Assembly: GCA_001184205.1 (NCBI GenBank)
Contig: LBMP01000001.1
Span: 62,001 to 126,000 of the forward strand
Direction of reading: 5' to 3'
Source: Desulfocarbo indianensis
GTDB taxonomy: Bacteria; Desulfobacterota; Desulfarculia; Desulfarculales; Desulfarculaceae
Length of the DNA: 64,000 nt
Notes under the pieces: model-generated
What the model was told of the DNA's origin: nothing
Databases searched by the model: none
What the model saw: only the letters and a program-made list of their open reading frames with translations
Position numbers and translations under genes: made by a program
In this document: positions 43,165 to 51,559 of the stretch, in pieces
Layout of the letters: every line of letters starts with the position of its first letter
Numbering within the stretch: the stretch's first letter is position 1

Positions 43165-43422
43165 AGCCCGCCTATTTCATGAGGGTTGGGCGGCCATGGC
43201 GGATTTGTCGATCATGGCGGTCTGACTAAAGAACTAGGCCAGCGCTTAAAAGTCGCAATTTGTCACGCTGACCGGCACAGCCAGTTGGCCGCCGCCAAGG
43301 CGACCGGCAAGCCAAGGAGGCAGGTGTAGTTGTTACTACATCGACGACTTGGCGCAGCCGGCAACGCAGGCGGCGGGCATCTGGCGCAGCCGGACGCCCG
43401 GCCTTCATGAAATAGGCGGGCT
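43165..43422. repeat. Inverted-repeat element, long copy with central hairpin module
   Basis: 258 bases bounded by a perfect 17-bp inverted repeat, AGCCCGCCTATTTCATG (43165-43181) and CATGAAATAGGCGGGCT (43406-43422). The central 106-base module (43280-43385) has an outer stem GCCAGxxGGCCGCCGCC/GGCGGCGGGxxCTGGC, then AAGGCGACCGGCAAGC, CCAAG/CTTGG and TGTAGT-TGTT-ACTACA. It begins 15 bases after the GGDEF terminator. Its right end supplies AG of the metG TAG stop. No transposase or open frame is inside, so it is a non-autonomous MITE- or REPIN-like unit. Confidence 0.9.
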
Positions 43423-45490
43423 AACGCACCTTGGAGCCTGGCTTCATCTCCATGTCCGGCGAGACCACCCGCACCGCGCCGCCATCCACGCAGGCCAGCA
43501 CCATGCCCCGGCTCTCCACGCCGCGCAGGCTCACGGGCTTGAGATTGGCCACCACCACCACCTGGCGGCCCCTGATCTCCTCGGGCGCGTAGTGCTGAGC
43601 GATGCCGGCCACCACCTGGCGGGGCTGGTCCTCGCCCAGGTCGATGAGAAGCTTCAAGAGCTTGTCCGCCCCCTGGATGCGCTCGGCTTCCAGCACCCTG
43701 CCCAGCTTGAGGTCGATGCGGGCGAACTCATCGATGGCTATCTCCGGAGCCGGCCCGGCCGGGGCCGCCTTTTTGGCGGGCTTGGCCTTTTGCGGCTTGC
43801 CGGCCTCCGGCGGCGCCTGGTCCGCCTTGGCCTCTTTCTTGGCCGCCTTGGCCTGCACCTTGTCGGTCTCCACCCTGGGGAACAGGGCCTTGGGCTTGGC
43901 GGTGCGGGCACCGGCGGGCAGGAGATCCTGCGAGTCCAGAATCCGCTGGGCCATGCCCGGGACGATATCGCCCAGCCCCAGGGTGTGGGCCATGGCTTGG
44001 GCGGTTTCGGGCATGAAGGGCCAGATCAGCACCGCGATGTCGGCCAGGCGCTGGCACAGCAGGTAAAGCGCGTGATCCAGCTCGCGGGCCTTGTCCGGCT
44101 CCTTGGCCAGGGCCCAGGGCTCCCGCCGCACCACGAACTTGTTGGCCGCGTCGATGAGGTCCCAAACCCAGGCCAGGGCCTGGCTGAAGGCGAAGCCCTC
44201 CAGGGAAGCCTTATACGCGGCCGCCGTTTCAAAGGAGGCCATATGCTGATGCGCGGCGCTGCTGAAGATGTGCCCCTTGTGCGGCTCCGCCTCGATATTT
44301 TCCCCCTGCCAGCCCTGGGCGGCCTCCGGGCAGGGCTGCGGCACGATTCCATCCCGGTAGCGGTGCAGCATGTTCAGCACCCGGGAGAAAAGATTGCCGA
44401 TGTCGTTGGCCAGATCGGCGTTGTAGCGCTCCACCATGAGGTCTTCGCTAAAGGCGGAATCCAGGCCGAAGGTCATCTCGCGCATGAGGAAATAGCGGAA
44501 GGCGTCCACCCCGTACTTGTCCTTGAGTTCCAGGGGCCGCACCACGTTGCCCAGGCTCTTGGACATCTTGCCCTCGCCCACCTGCCAATAGCCGTGCACG
44601 TTGAGGTGGTCGTAGAGATAGTAGTCCGGCTCGCGGCCCTCGGCTCGGGCCAGGGCCATGAGCATGGTGGGCCAGTAGATGCCGTGGGGCTTTAAGATGT
44701 CCTTGGCGATGAGGTGCTGGGGGCTGGCCCCCGGTCCGGCCCAGAATTTCTGGAACAGCTCGCCGTCCGGCCAGCCCAGGCCGGTGATGTAGTTGATGAG
44801 CGCGTCGAACCAGACGTAGGTCACGAAGTTCTCGTCAAAGGGCATCTCGATGCCCCAGGTCAGCCGGCTTTTGGGGCGGCTGATGCACAAATCCTCCAGG
44901 CCCTGTTCCAGGATGGCCAGCACCTCGTTGCGGTAGCGCTCGGGCCGGATGAAATCGGGATGCTCCTGAAGGTGCTTTTTCAGGGCCTCGGTGTAGCCGG
45001 TCATCTTGAAGAAATAATTTTCTTCCTCCTGATAAACTGGGGGTACGCCGTGGTCCGGGCATTTGCCGTCCACCAATTCGTGATCGGTGAGAAAGCGCTC
45101 GCAGCCCACGCAATAGTTGCCGCCGTATTTGGCGAAATAGATATCTCCCGCGTCGAACACCTTTTGCAGGATGCTCCGCACCACCTTTACGTGGCCGGGG
45201 TCCGTGGTGCGGATGAAATTGTCGGGCTGGATGCCCAGGGCCGGCCAGGTCTGGCGGAACAGACCGCTTATGCGGTCGGCGTAGGCCTGGGGCTCGATGC
45301 CTTCCTTGGCGGCGGCCTGGGCTATCTTGTCGCCGTGCTCGTCGGTGCCGGTCTGCATGCGGGCGGGCACGCCCAAAAGCCGGTGAAAACGCGCGGCCAC
45401 GTCGGCCACGATGGTGGTGTAGGCGTGGCCCAGATGGGGCTCCGCGTTCACGTAATAGATGGGAGTGGTGATGTAAAAGGTCTTGTCCAT
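43421..45490 (-). CDS. metG: Methionyl-tRNA synthetase with C-terminal tRNA-binding domain
   Basis: 689 residues, class I. The HIGH-type motif is PHLGHAYT (His19-His22), zinc-knuckle cysteines are in NYCVGCERFL and GKCPDHG, and the KMSKS loop is GKMSKSLGN. A Lys/Ala/Pro-rich linker (about 545-590) joins a Trbp111-like OB-fold (IDLKLGRVLEAERIQGADKL, ARVVAGIAQHYAPE-type strand, PVSLRGVESRGMVLA) that aids tRNA binding and dimerisation. Its stop TAG uses the last two bases of the adjacent repeat. It is 10 bases downstream of a GNAT gene, in the minus-strand block with ricT, holB and tmk. Confidence 0.97.
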   Translation of the reverse strand: MDKTFYITTPIYYVNAEPHLGHAYTTIVADVAARFHRLLGVPARMQTGTDEHGDKIAQAAAKEGIEPQAYADRISGLFRQTWPALGIQPDNFIRTTDPGHVKVVRSILQKVFDAGDIYFAKYGGNYCVGCERFLTDHELVDGKCPDHGVPPVYQEEENYFFKMTGYTEALKKHLQEHPDFIRPERYRNEVLAILEQGLEDLCISRPKSRLTWGIEMPFDENFVTYVWFDALINYITGLGWPDGELFQKFWAGPGASPQHLIAKDILKPHGIYWPTMLMALARAEGREPDYYLYDHLNVHGYWQVGEGKMSKSLGNVVRPLELKDKYGVDAFRYFLMREMTFGLDSAFSEDLMVERYNADLANDIGNLFSRVLNMLHRYRDGIVPQPCPEAAQGWQGENIEAEPHKGHIFSSAAHQHMASFETAAAYKASLEGFAFSQALAWVWDLIDAANKFVVRREPWALAKEPDKARELDHALYLLCQRLADIAVLIWPFMPETAQAMAHTLGLGDIVPGMAQRILDSQDLLPAGARTAKPKALFPRVETDKVQAKAAKKEAKADQAPPEAGKPQKAKPAKKAAPAGPAPEIAIDEFARIDLKLGRVLEAERIQGADKLLKLLIDLGEDQPRQVVAGIAQHYAPEEIRGRQVVVVANLKPVSLRGVESRGMVLACVDGGAVRVVSPDMEMKPGSKVR

Positions 45491-45500
45491 GGTTACATGC

Positions 45501-46001
45501 CTATCCGCTTGAGTCGCCTATTTTCTTTTGCAGGAACACCACGCCGAAATCGCGCCCGAACTTGCGGCCGGCCGGGTCCACCCGGCCGCAAGGGGTGAAT
45601 CCCCTGCGCTCATGAAAGGCCAGGCTCTCGGCGTTGTGGGAGATCACCGGCGCGATCAGATTATCCACCCCCCTGGCCGCGGCCGCTTGTTGCAGGGCCT
45701 CCAGCAACCGGGTGCCCAGGCCGCGCCCCCGTTCATCTTGGCGCAGAAAATAGGAGGTCATGGCCGCCCGCCGCATAAGGGGCGAAAAATGAAAAGGCCG
45801 CAGCAAGGCGTAGCCCGCCAGGCGACCCTGCCCTTCGGCCACCAGGGAAGGATAGCCTTGGGCTTCCTGGTGCATGGCCTGAAAGGCCTCCACGCTGAGG
45901 GGCTCATCGAAAAAGGTGGCCCAGCCGCCGGCGTAGCTGTTGAAGATGCCGGCCAGCTCCCCGATGTCGGCTTCCCGCGCGTCCCTGATCAGGTATGCCA
46001 T
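45501..46001 (-). CDS. GNAT-family acetyltransferase
   Basis: 166 residues from ATG 46001 (GAGGAAG upstream; the longer frame to 46046 lacks a site). GNAT features: IRDAREADIGELAGIFNSYA, TSYFLRQDERGRGLGTRLLE with the acetyl-CoA loop RGRGLG, GVDNLIAPVISHNAESLAFH and ERRGFTPCGRV. It resembles the phosphinothricin-acetyltransferase/YncA-type branch. The neighbouring gene encodes a clear paralogue, so this is a local tandem duplication. Substrate unknown. Confidence 0.88.
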   Translation of the reverse strand: MAYLIRDAREADIGELAGIFNSYAGGWATFFDEPLSVEAFQAMHQEAQGYPSLVAEGQGRLAGYALLRPFHFSPLMRRAAMTSYFLRQDERGRGLGTRLLEALQQAAAARGVDNLIAPVISHNAESLAFHERRGFTPCGRVDPAGRKFGRDFGVVFLQKKIGDSSG

Positions 46002-46226
46002 GGCTCTTCCTCGGCCCTCAACCTGAGCGCCGGCCCCGCGCCCCATGGCCGGGCCGCTTGCCCAATCGGGATGGACCGGCGCAATATCACCCGCCCCCCG
46101 CGGTACGCCCCCTGTTTACGCCGGCCCGCGCTCTCTTTTCTCTGCCCCGGTTCGCCCCCCCCGTTTACGCCGGCCCGGTTCGCGCCCTGTTTATCCTGGC
46201 CGCGTTGGCCAACGCCCCCCGGCCGG

Positions 46227-46721
46227 CTACGGGGCCAGGTGCTTCTGCATGAGCACCACGTCGAAATCGCGCCCGTTCTTGCGGCCGGCCTTGAGCAGCC
46301 TTCCCCGCTCCACGAAGCCGCGCCGCAGATGAAACGAGAGGCTCTCGCCGTTTTCGGAGCTGACTTCGGCCAAGAGGTTGTCCACGCCCCTGGCCCCCGC
46401 CTCCATCTCCAGGACGGCCAGCAGTTTGCTGCCCAGGCCCCGGCCCCTGGCCGCGGGGTCCAGAAAATAGGTCACCATGGCGGTGCGCCGCATGGGCGCC
46501 CCCGGATGATAGGGCCGCGCCAGGCAGAATCCCTTGACGCGCCCATCCTGCTCGGCCACCCAAAAGGGATAGCCCTCCATGGCCCGGCTCAGGCCGGCGA
46601 AAGATTCCAGGGGCAGCTCATGATCATAAAAGGAAGCGAAGCTCTCCAGGGCGTAGCTGTTCAGAATGGCCATCACCGCGGCCGCGTCGCTATCGCTGGC
46701 CGGCCTGATCTCCAAGCCCAT
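46227..46721 (-). CDS. GNAT-family acetyltransferase, paralogue of the adjacent gene
   Basis: 164 residues. It is co-linear with the downstream paralogue: IRPASDSDAAAVMAILNSYA, VTYFLDPAARGRGLGSKLLA, GVDNLLAEVSSENGESLSFH, LRRGFVERGRLLKAGRKNGRD and a terminal VVLMQKHLAP matching VVFLQKKIG. Both keep the RGRGLG acetyl-CoA loop, so both are probably active. Divergence between them suggests separate substrates. A 225-base C-rich spacer with a 15-base direct repeat separates them. Confidence 0.88.
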   Translation of the reverse strand: MGLEIRPASDSDAAAVMAILNSYALESFASFYDHELPLESFAGLSRAMEGYPFWVAEQDGRVKGFCLARPYHPGAPMRRTAMVTYFLDPAARGRGLGSKLLAVLEMEAGARGVDNLLAEVSSENGESLSFHLRRGFVERGRLLKAGRKNGRDFDVVLMQKHLAP

Positions 46722-46738
46722 GGGTTCGTCTCCGTGGC

Positions 46739-47749
46739 TTAATTCTTGCGCCGCCGCCTGCGCCTGGGCTTGCCGCCCTCTCCCGGCTCCTCGCCGTCCC
46801 TGTCCGGCCCCTCGTCCGGCCTGTCGCTTTTATCCTCCGGCTCCGGCCTTGGAGGGGGGGGGCCCGGTTTGGCCCGCGGCCCCCGGCTGGGCTGCGCCTG
46901 CTGGGCCTGGGGCAAGGGCTCCAATTCGGCCAGCTCCTCCGGGGTGCAGGTCACCTCGCGCCCGTCGTTGAGGATCACCGTGACCTTGCGCTCCAAGACC
47001 ACCTGCCGGATGACCTTGCCCTCCAGGCCTTTTTGCAGGGTGATGCGCTTGCCCAGCTTCGGCATGTCGCGCTTAAGGTCCTGGTAGATGGGAAACTCAT
47101 AGGTCAGGCAGCACATGAGCCGGCCGCAAAGCCCGCTGATCTTGGTGGGGTTGAGGCTTAAGTTCTGCTCCTTGGCCATCTTCACCGAGACCGGTTCGAA
47201 ATCGCGCAAAAAGGTGGCGCAACAGAGCTCCCGGCCGCAGGAGCCCAGGCCGCCCAGGAGCTTGGCCTCGTGGCGCACCCCGATCTGGCGCATCTCCACC
47301 CGGGTGCGGAAACGGGCCACCAAATCCCGCACCAGTTCGCGGAAATCCAGACGGCCCTCGGCGGTGAAATAGAAAATAATCTTGGAGCGGTCGAAGAGGC
47401 ATTCCACCTTGACCAGGTTCATGTCCAGCTTGCGGGCGGCGATGCGCTCCAGGCAGTGGCGCTGGGCCTCTTTTTCAAGCTCGCGGTTCTGCCGGACCTG
47501 CTCCAGGTCCTCGTCGGTGGCCAGGCGGTAGACGTTTTTCAGTTGGAGGGCCTCGCCGTCCTCGCCGGCGGCGCTCTCGGCCGGGGGCGCATCGTCCGTT
47601 GCCTTGGGGGGGAAGGTCACTTCGCCCAGCGCCAGGCCGTACTCGGTTTCCACGATCACCATGTCGCCCTTGTTGAGCACGAAATGACCGGCGTCGAAGT
47701 CGTAAACCTTGGCCCCGCGTTGAAAGCTTATGCCTACCACCTTACCCAT
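46739..47749 (-). CDS. ricT: PSP1/RicT-family protein
   Basis: 336 residues. The PSP1 C-terminal-domain family (YaaT/RicT in Bacillus) is identified by VVGISFQRGAKVYDFDAG, KIIFYFTAEGRLDFRELVRD, GSCGRELCCATFL, KISGLCGRLMCCLTYE and a basic/Pro-rich tail (RRRRRKN). The conserved Cys (GSCGRELCC, GLCGRLMCC) ligate Fe-S clusters in the Bacillus RicAFT complex, which promotes mRNA processing. The neighbours (holB, tmk upstream; metG downstream) match the usual conserved order. RicA and RicF are not seen here, as in many non-Firmicutes. Confidence 0.92.
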   Translation of the reverse strand: MGKVVGISFQRGAKVYDFDAGHFVLNKGDMVIVETEYGLALGEVTFPPKATDDAPPAESAAGEDGEALQLKNVYRLATDEDLEQVRQNRELEKEAQRHCLERIAARKLDMNLVKVECLFDRSKIIFYFTAEGRLDFRELVRDLVARFRTRVEMRQIGVRHEAKLLGGLGSCGRELCCATFLRDFEPVSVKMAKEQNLSLNPTKISGLCGRLMCCLTYEFPIYQDLKRDMPKLGKRITLQKGLEGKVIRQVVLERKVTVILNDGREVTCTPEELAELEPLPQAQQAQPSRGPRAKPGPPPPRPEPEDKSDRPDEGPDRDGEEPGEGGKPRRRRRRKN

Positions 47750-47868
47750 TTGCCCGCCTTGCCTGACATTGATAATCGGCCCTGGTCAGCGGCCCGGCCC
47801 GGTAACTCGCGCTATCTATCTTACTGGTTTGGGCGCATAAATGCACCCCCGCCCCGCTTGGGGGGGCT

Positions 47869-48855
47869 TCAGGCCGCCGCCTCCTTGAGCTTGCGCAAAA
47901 GAACGGTGATGGCCAATTCAGGGGTGGCGTTGCCCAGTATCTGGGCCTGGGTACGGCGCACCTGCCAGAAGCCCCGGATGGCGGCTTGCAGGCTGAGGCC
48001 GGGCCCGCCTTGCGGCAGCAGGGCGCTTTCCGGCTTGCCCGCGGCGATCACCGCCTGGTCCCGCAGATACAAGGCCAAAAGGTCCAGGGCCTCGGCAAGG
48101 CCCTGGCGGTCGATGACCGCCCCCCGGAATTCCTTGACCAGCTCCTCGGCAAAGGCCCAATCGGCCAGGGAGCCTTCGCGCGAGGCCAGCCGGCGGGCCA
48201 TGCGCGCCAGGTCGGCGGCCAGGCGCTCCTCGTCCAGTTCCAGCGCCCGGCCCAGGGAGCCCCCGCTCATGGCGGCCTTCAGAGCGGCGGAGCCGGGCTC
48301 CACCCCGCGGCGGACCAGTTCCTCCGCTATCAAGGCCGGCTCCAGGGGCATGAGGTTCACCCGGCGGCAGCGGCTGACCAGGGTGGGCAGGATGCCCCGG
48401 GCGTCCTGCACGGTCAGCACGATGATGTTGCCCGGCGGCGGCTCCTCCAGGGTCTTCAAGAGCACGTTGGCGCTGGTGGGATTCAGATGCTCGGCCTCGC
48501 GGATCAGCACCAGGCGGACGCCGCCGCCGTAGGGGGCGAAGGAAAGCGCGCGGATCACCTCGCGCACCTCCTCGGCCTTGATCTGGGCCGAGGCCTGGGC
48601 CTCGGGCGGGGCCAAGACCAGGAGGTCCTCGTGCTGCCCGGCCAGGGCGCGGCGGCAGGGGCCGCATTGGCCGCAGGGCTGGTCGCCCTCCCGCTTATGG
48701 CAATTAAGCGCCCGGAACAGGGCCAGGGCGGTGGTGCCCCGGCCGCAGCCGGCCGGCCCCACGAACAGGTAGGCGTGGGCCAGGCGGCCGGAGGCCATCT
48801 CGGCCTCCAGTTGGGACCTGGCCCTTTCCTGGCCCAGCACCCCGTCCAGTCTCAT
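47869..48855 (-). CDS. holB: DNA polymerase III subunit delta prime
   Basis: 328 residues of the clamp loader. AAA+ features: HAYLFVGPAGCGRGTTALAL (a degenerate P-loop in which GCGRGTT replaces GxGKST, normal for delta prime, which does not hydrolyse ATP), the zinc-binding CGQCGPCRRALAGQHEDLL, RLVLIREAEHLNPTSANVLL, KTLEEPPPGNIIVL and SRCRRVNLMPL. The C-terminal helical collar domain follows. It overlaps tmk by four bases (ATGA), a common tmk-holB order. Confidence 0.93.
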   Translation of the reverse strand: MRLDGVLGQERARSQLEAEMASGRLAHAYLFVGPAGCGRGTTALALFRALNCHKREGDQPCGQCGPCRRALAGQHEDLLVLAPPEAQASAQIKAEEVREVIRALSFAPYGGGVRLVLIREAEHLNPTSANVLLKTLEEPPPGNIIVLTVQDARGILPTLVSRCRRVNLMPLEPALIAEELVRRGVEPGSAALKAAMSGGSLGRALELDEERLAADLARMARRLASREGSLADWAFAEELVKEFRGAVIDRQGLAEALDLLALYLRDQAVIAAGKPESALLPQGGPGLSLQAAIRGFWQVRRTQAQILGNATPELAITVLLRKLKEAAA

Positions 48856-49505
48856 GGCCGCCGCCCCTCCGAAACCAGCTCCACCTGGGCCCAGATTTTC
48901 GCGGCCACCTCATCCGGGGGCAGGCCGGCGTTCACCAGCGTGACCCGCTCCGGCTCGGCCGCGGCCTGGTCCAGGAAGCCCTTGCGCACCCGGCGGTGGA
49001 ACTCCAGGTCCTCCGATTCCAGGCGGTCCAAGCCCAGGCCCAGGCTGTCCTGGCGCTCCAGCGCCCTTTGCAGGCCGGTCTGGGGGTCCAGATCCAGCAC
49101 CAGGGTCAGATCGGGCCAGGTTTCGCCGCAGACCCATTGGTTGAGCCGGCGCACCTGCTCCGCGCCCAAGCCCCGGGCCCGGCCCTGGTACACCTCGCTG
49201 GAATCGGCGAAACGGTCGCAAACCACGGCCATGCCCTTGGCCAGGGCCGGCTGGATGACCCGCGCCACGTGCTGCGCCCGGTCGGCCAGGTAGAGCAGCA
49301 GCTCGGCCTTGTCCACCGGCCCGCCGCCGGCGGCCGAACGCACCATGTCGGATATGCGTTTGCCCAGGGCGGTGGCTCCCGGCTCGCGGGTGGCCTCCAC
49401 CTTCCAGCCCGCGCCCTCCAGCCGGCGCACCAGCATGCGGAGCTGGGTGGATTTGCCCACCCCCTCGCCGCCTTCCAGGGTTATGAACAGGCCGCCCCGG
49501 CTCAT
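48852..49505 (-). CDS. tmk: Thymidylate kinase
   Basis: 217 residues. It phosphorylates dTMP to dTDP. Motifs are the P-loop FITLEGGEGVGKSTQLRML, TREPGATALGKRIS (DRX-region Arg and Glu), AVVCDRFADSSEVYQG and LTLVLDLDPQTGLQRAL. The lid is short, with LGLGLDRLE. It is translationally coupled to holB and is the promoter-proximal gene of the tmk-holB-ricT block. Confidence 0.95.
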   Translation of the reverse strand: MSRGGLFITLEGGEGVGKSTQLRMLVRRLEGAGWKVEATREPGATALGKRISDMVRSAAGGGPVDKAELLLYLADRAQHVARVIQPALAKGMAVVCDRFADSSEVYQGRARGLGAEQVRRLNQWVCGETWPDLTLVLDLDPQTGLQRALERQDSLGLGLDRLESEDLEFHRRVRKGFLDQAAAEPERVTLVNAGLPPDEVAAKIWAQVELVSEGRRP

Positions 49506-49702
49506 GACGCGACGCCCCGTGGATAAATTAAATCAGGCGGTCTCACTTGATCCCTTTGGCGTTAAAAAAGGTTCCGTAGCGCTTGTGGTTTTCCATGCCG
49601 CGGTTTTGCGCCAATTTTTAGAAAGCCGCCGGCTTGGCGCTGGGGACTGTCTTGTCCCCCCCCTTGCAACCTGCCGCTCGCGGGCGCGAGCCGGGCCGAC
49701 CA

Positions 49703-50725
49703 TCAACTCGTGAACAGCTCCAAGCTTTGCGGCTGGGGCGCATCATCCTGGGGCGCGGCCTGCGACGGCGAGGCGTCCAGCGGCGAAGGCCCCGTATAAA
49801 GGAACCGCTCCAAAAGGCGGTTGAAGGAAGACCAATGGGAATCGCCGCCGCCCTCCCTGGCGATCACCTCTTGGATCATGGCGGTCTTGGCGTCCAGGTC
49901 GTCCAGCATGTGCAGCACCATGGCTTCCGGCGTCTTGGGCTTTTTGGGGCTGCCGAATTCATAGGCCCCGTGGTGGCTGATGATGAGATGCCGCAGGTGC
50001 GAGGCCAGGTCGGGAGGGAAGCCGCGCAGCCCGGCCAGGCGCTGATCCAGCATACGCACGCCCAGCACCACGTGACCCTCCAGGCGGCCGGCGTCGGTGT
50101 AGTCTATGGGCGGGCCCAGGTCGAACTCCTGGGTCTTGCCGATGTCGTGCAGCAGCGCGCCGCACACCAGGAGGTCGCGGTCAAGCTGCCGGTAGTGGCT
50201 GGCCACCTTGAGCGCCAGCTCGCCCACGCTCACCGTGTGCTCCAGGAGCCCGTGCACGTAGGCGTGATGGGCGCCCTTGGCCGCCGGCGCCGCGCCGAAC
50301 TGGCGGTGGAACTCCGCCTCCTCGAAAAAGGCCTTCAGGAGCCGGCGCAGGCGCTTGTGCTTAACGGCCAGGGTAAGCTCGGTGAGGCGGCCCCAAAGCT
50401 CGGCCTCGCCGACCGGGCTCTTGGGCATGAACTGCAGGGGATCGGCCTCGGGCGCCGCCGCGATGGAGTTCAGCACCAACTGGCGGCGGCCGTTGAAGGA
50501 ATCCACCCGCCCGCTGACCCGCACCGCCGCGCCGGGCTCCAGGCCGTTCAACAGGTCCTCGGCCTGGTCCCAGAGCTTGGCCTCCACCTCGCCGGAGCAA
50601 TCGGCCAGGCGCAGGGCCCCGTAGGGCTTGCCCGCCTTGGTCTGGCCGATCTGTTTGCGGGCCAGGAGGCAGACCAGCTCGGCCTGCTGTCCCTCGCTCA
50701 GTTGATTAAGCTCCGGGCCTGCCAT
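49703..50725 (-). CDS. OB-fold/HD-domain 3'-5' exonuclease, YhaM type
   Basis: 340 residues. An OB-fold (about 20-95: CLLARKQIGQTKAGKPYGAL, SGEVEAKLWDQAEDL, GAAVRVSGRVDSFNGRRQLV) is followed by an HD domain (YVHGLLEHTVSVGELALKVA, LLVCGALLHDIGKTQEFDLG, HHGAYEFGSPKKPKTPEAMV, HMLDDLDAKTAMI). This is the YhaM/CBF1 architecture, a manganese-dependent 3'-5' exoribonuclease. A C-terminal Pro/Gln/Ala tail is extra. It is 3 bases downstream of purQ, an unexpected but apparently cotranscribed placement. Confidence 0.9.
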   Translation of the reverse strand: MAGPELNQLSEGQQAELVCLLARKQIGQTKAGKPYGALRLADCSGEVEAKLWDQAEDLLNGLEPGAAVRVSGRVDSFNGRRQLVLNSIAAAPEADPLQFMPKSPVGEAELWGRLTELTLAVKHKRLRRLLKAFFEEAEFHRQFGAAPAAKGAHHAYVHGLLEHTVSVGELALKVASHYRQLDRDLLVCGALLHDIGKTQEFDLGPPIDYTDAGRLEGHVVLGVRMLDQRLAGLRGFPPDLASHLRHLIISHHGAYEFGSPKKPKTPEAMVLHMLDDLDAKTAMIQEVIAREGGGDSHWSSFNRLLERFLYTGPSPLDASPSQAAPQDDAPQPQSLELFTS

Positions 50726-50728
50726 GCG

Positions 50729-51559
50729 CTAGGCTCCTCTTGCCGCGGCCACCGCGTTGGCGAAAATCGCCAGCCCCCGGCCGGGCGCTTCCGGGTCCAG
50801 CTCCCGGCCCTTGCGGCGGGCCTTTTCCCGCTCCAGGGTCCAGGTGGGGTGCTGGCTCAGGCGGTAATAGCCCTCGGGATGGGGCATCAGGCCGAACACC
50901 CGGCCGCTGGGATCGCAGATGCCGGCGATGTCGTTCTGGCTGCCGTTGGGGTTTTGCGGCCAGCGCCCCTTGGCCGGCTTGCCGGCCGGCCCGGCGTAGC
51001 GCAGGGCGGTTAGCCCCCTGGCCTCGATCTCGGCCAGCACCGTTGGCTCGGCCACCAACTTGCCCTCGCCGTGGCGCACCGGCAGGGGCAGGCTCTTAAG
51101 GCCCCTGGTGAACACGCAGGGCGAAGCCGGCTCCACCGCCAGATCCACCCAGCGGTCCTGAAAGTTGCCGCAGTCGTTGGCCGTGAGCGCCACCGAGCGC
51201 TCCCAGCGCCCGTTGAGCAAGGGCAGGAGCCCCAGGTTGACCAGGGCCTGGAACCCGTTGCAGATGCCCATCACCAGCCCGCCCCGCCCCAGGAAATCCC
51301 GCAACTGATCGCGCAGGTGATTGCCCAGGCGGGTGGCCAGGAGCACGCCCGCCCCGTGGTCGTCGCCCCAGGAGAAGCCGCCGTCGAAAACCAGGATGTT
51401 GTAGCCCTCCAGGGTCTCGGTGGCCGGCTGGCCGGGGGCGCCGGTGAGCTGGCTGATATGCACCCGCCTGGCCTCGGCTCCGGCCAGGGTGAGGGCATGG
51501 GCGGTTTCGAAATCGCAGTTGATGCCGTAGCCGGCCAGCACCAGGGCCCGGGCGCTCAT
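50729..51559 (-). CDS. purQ: Phosphoribosylformylglycinamidine synthase glutaminase subunit
   Basis: 276 residues from ATG 51559, sharing the ATGA overlap with purL. It supplies ammonia from glutamine for step 4 of purine synthesis. Motifs are VLAGYGINCDFETAHALTL, FDGGFSWGDDHGAG, LVMGICNGFQALVNLGL with the nucleophile Cys and PVRHGEGKLV and LMPHPEGYYRLSQH with His and Glu. It is slightly longer than the Bacillus PurQ (about 227) and resembles the glutaminase domain of large PurL, matching the unusual PurL architecture next door. Confidence 0.95.
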   Translation of the reverse strand: MSARALVLAGYGINCDFETAHALTLAGAEARRVHISQLTGAPGQPATETLEGYNILVFDGGFSWGDDHGAGVLLATRLGNHLRDQLRDFLGRGGLVMGICNGFQALVNLGLLPLLNGRWERSVALTANDCGNFQDRWVDLAVEPASPCVFTRGLKSLPLPVRHGEGKLVAEPTVLAEIEARGLTALRYAGPAGKPAKGRWPQNPNGSQNDIAGICDPSGRVFGLMPHPEGYYRLSQHPTWTLEREKARRKGRELDPEAPGRGLAIFANAVAAARGA

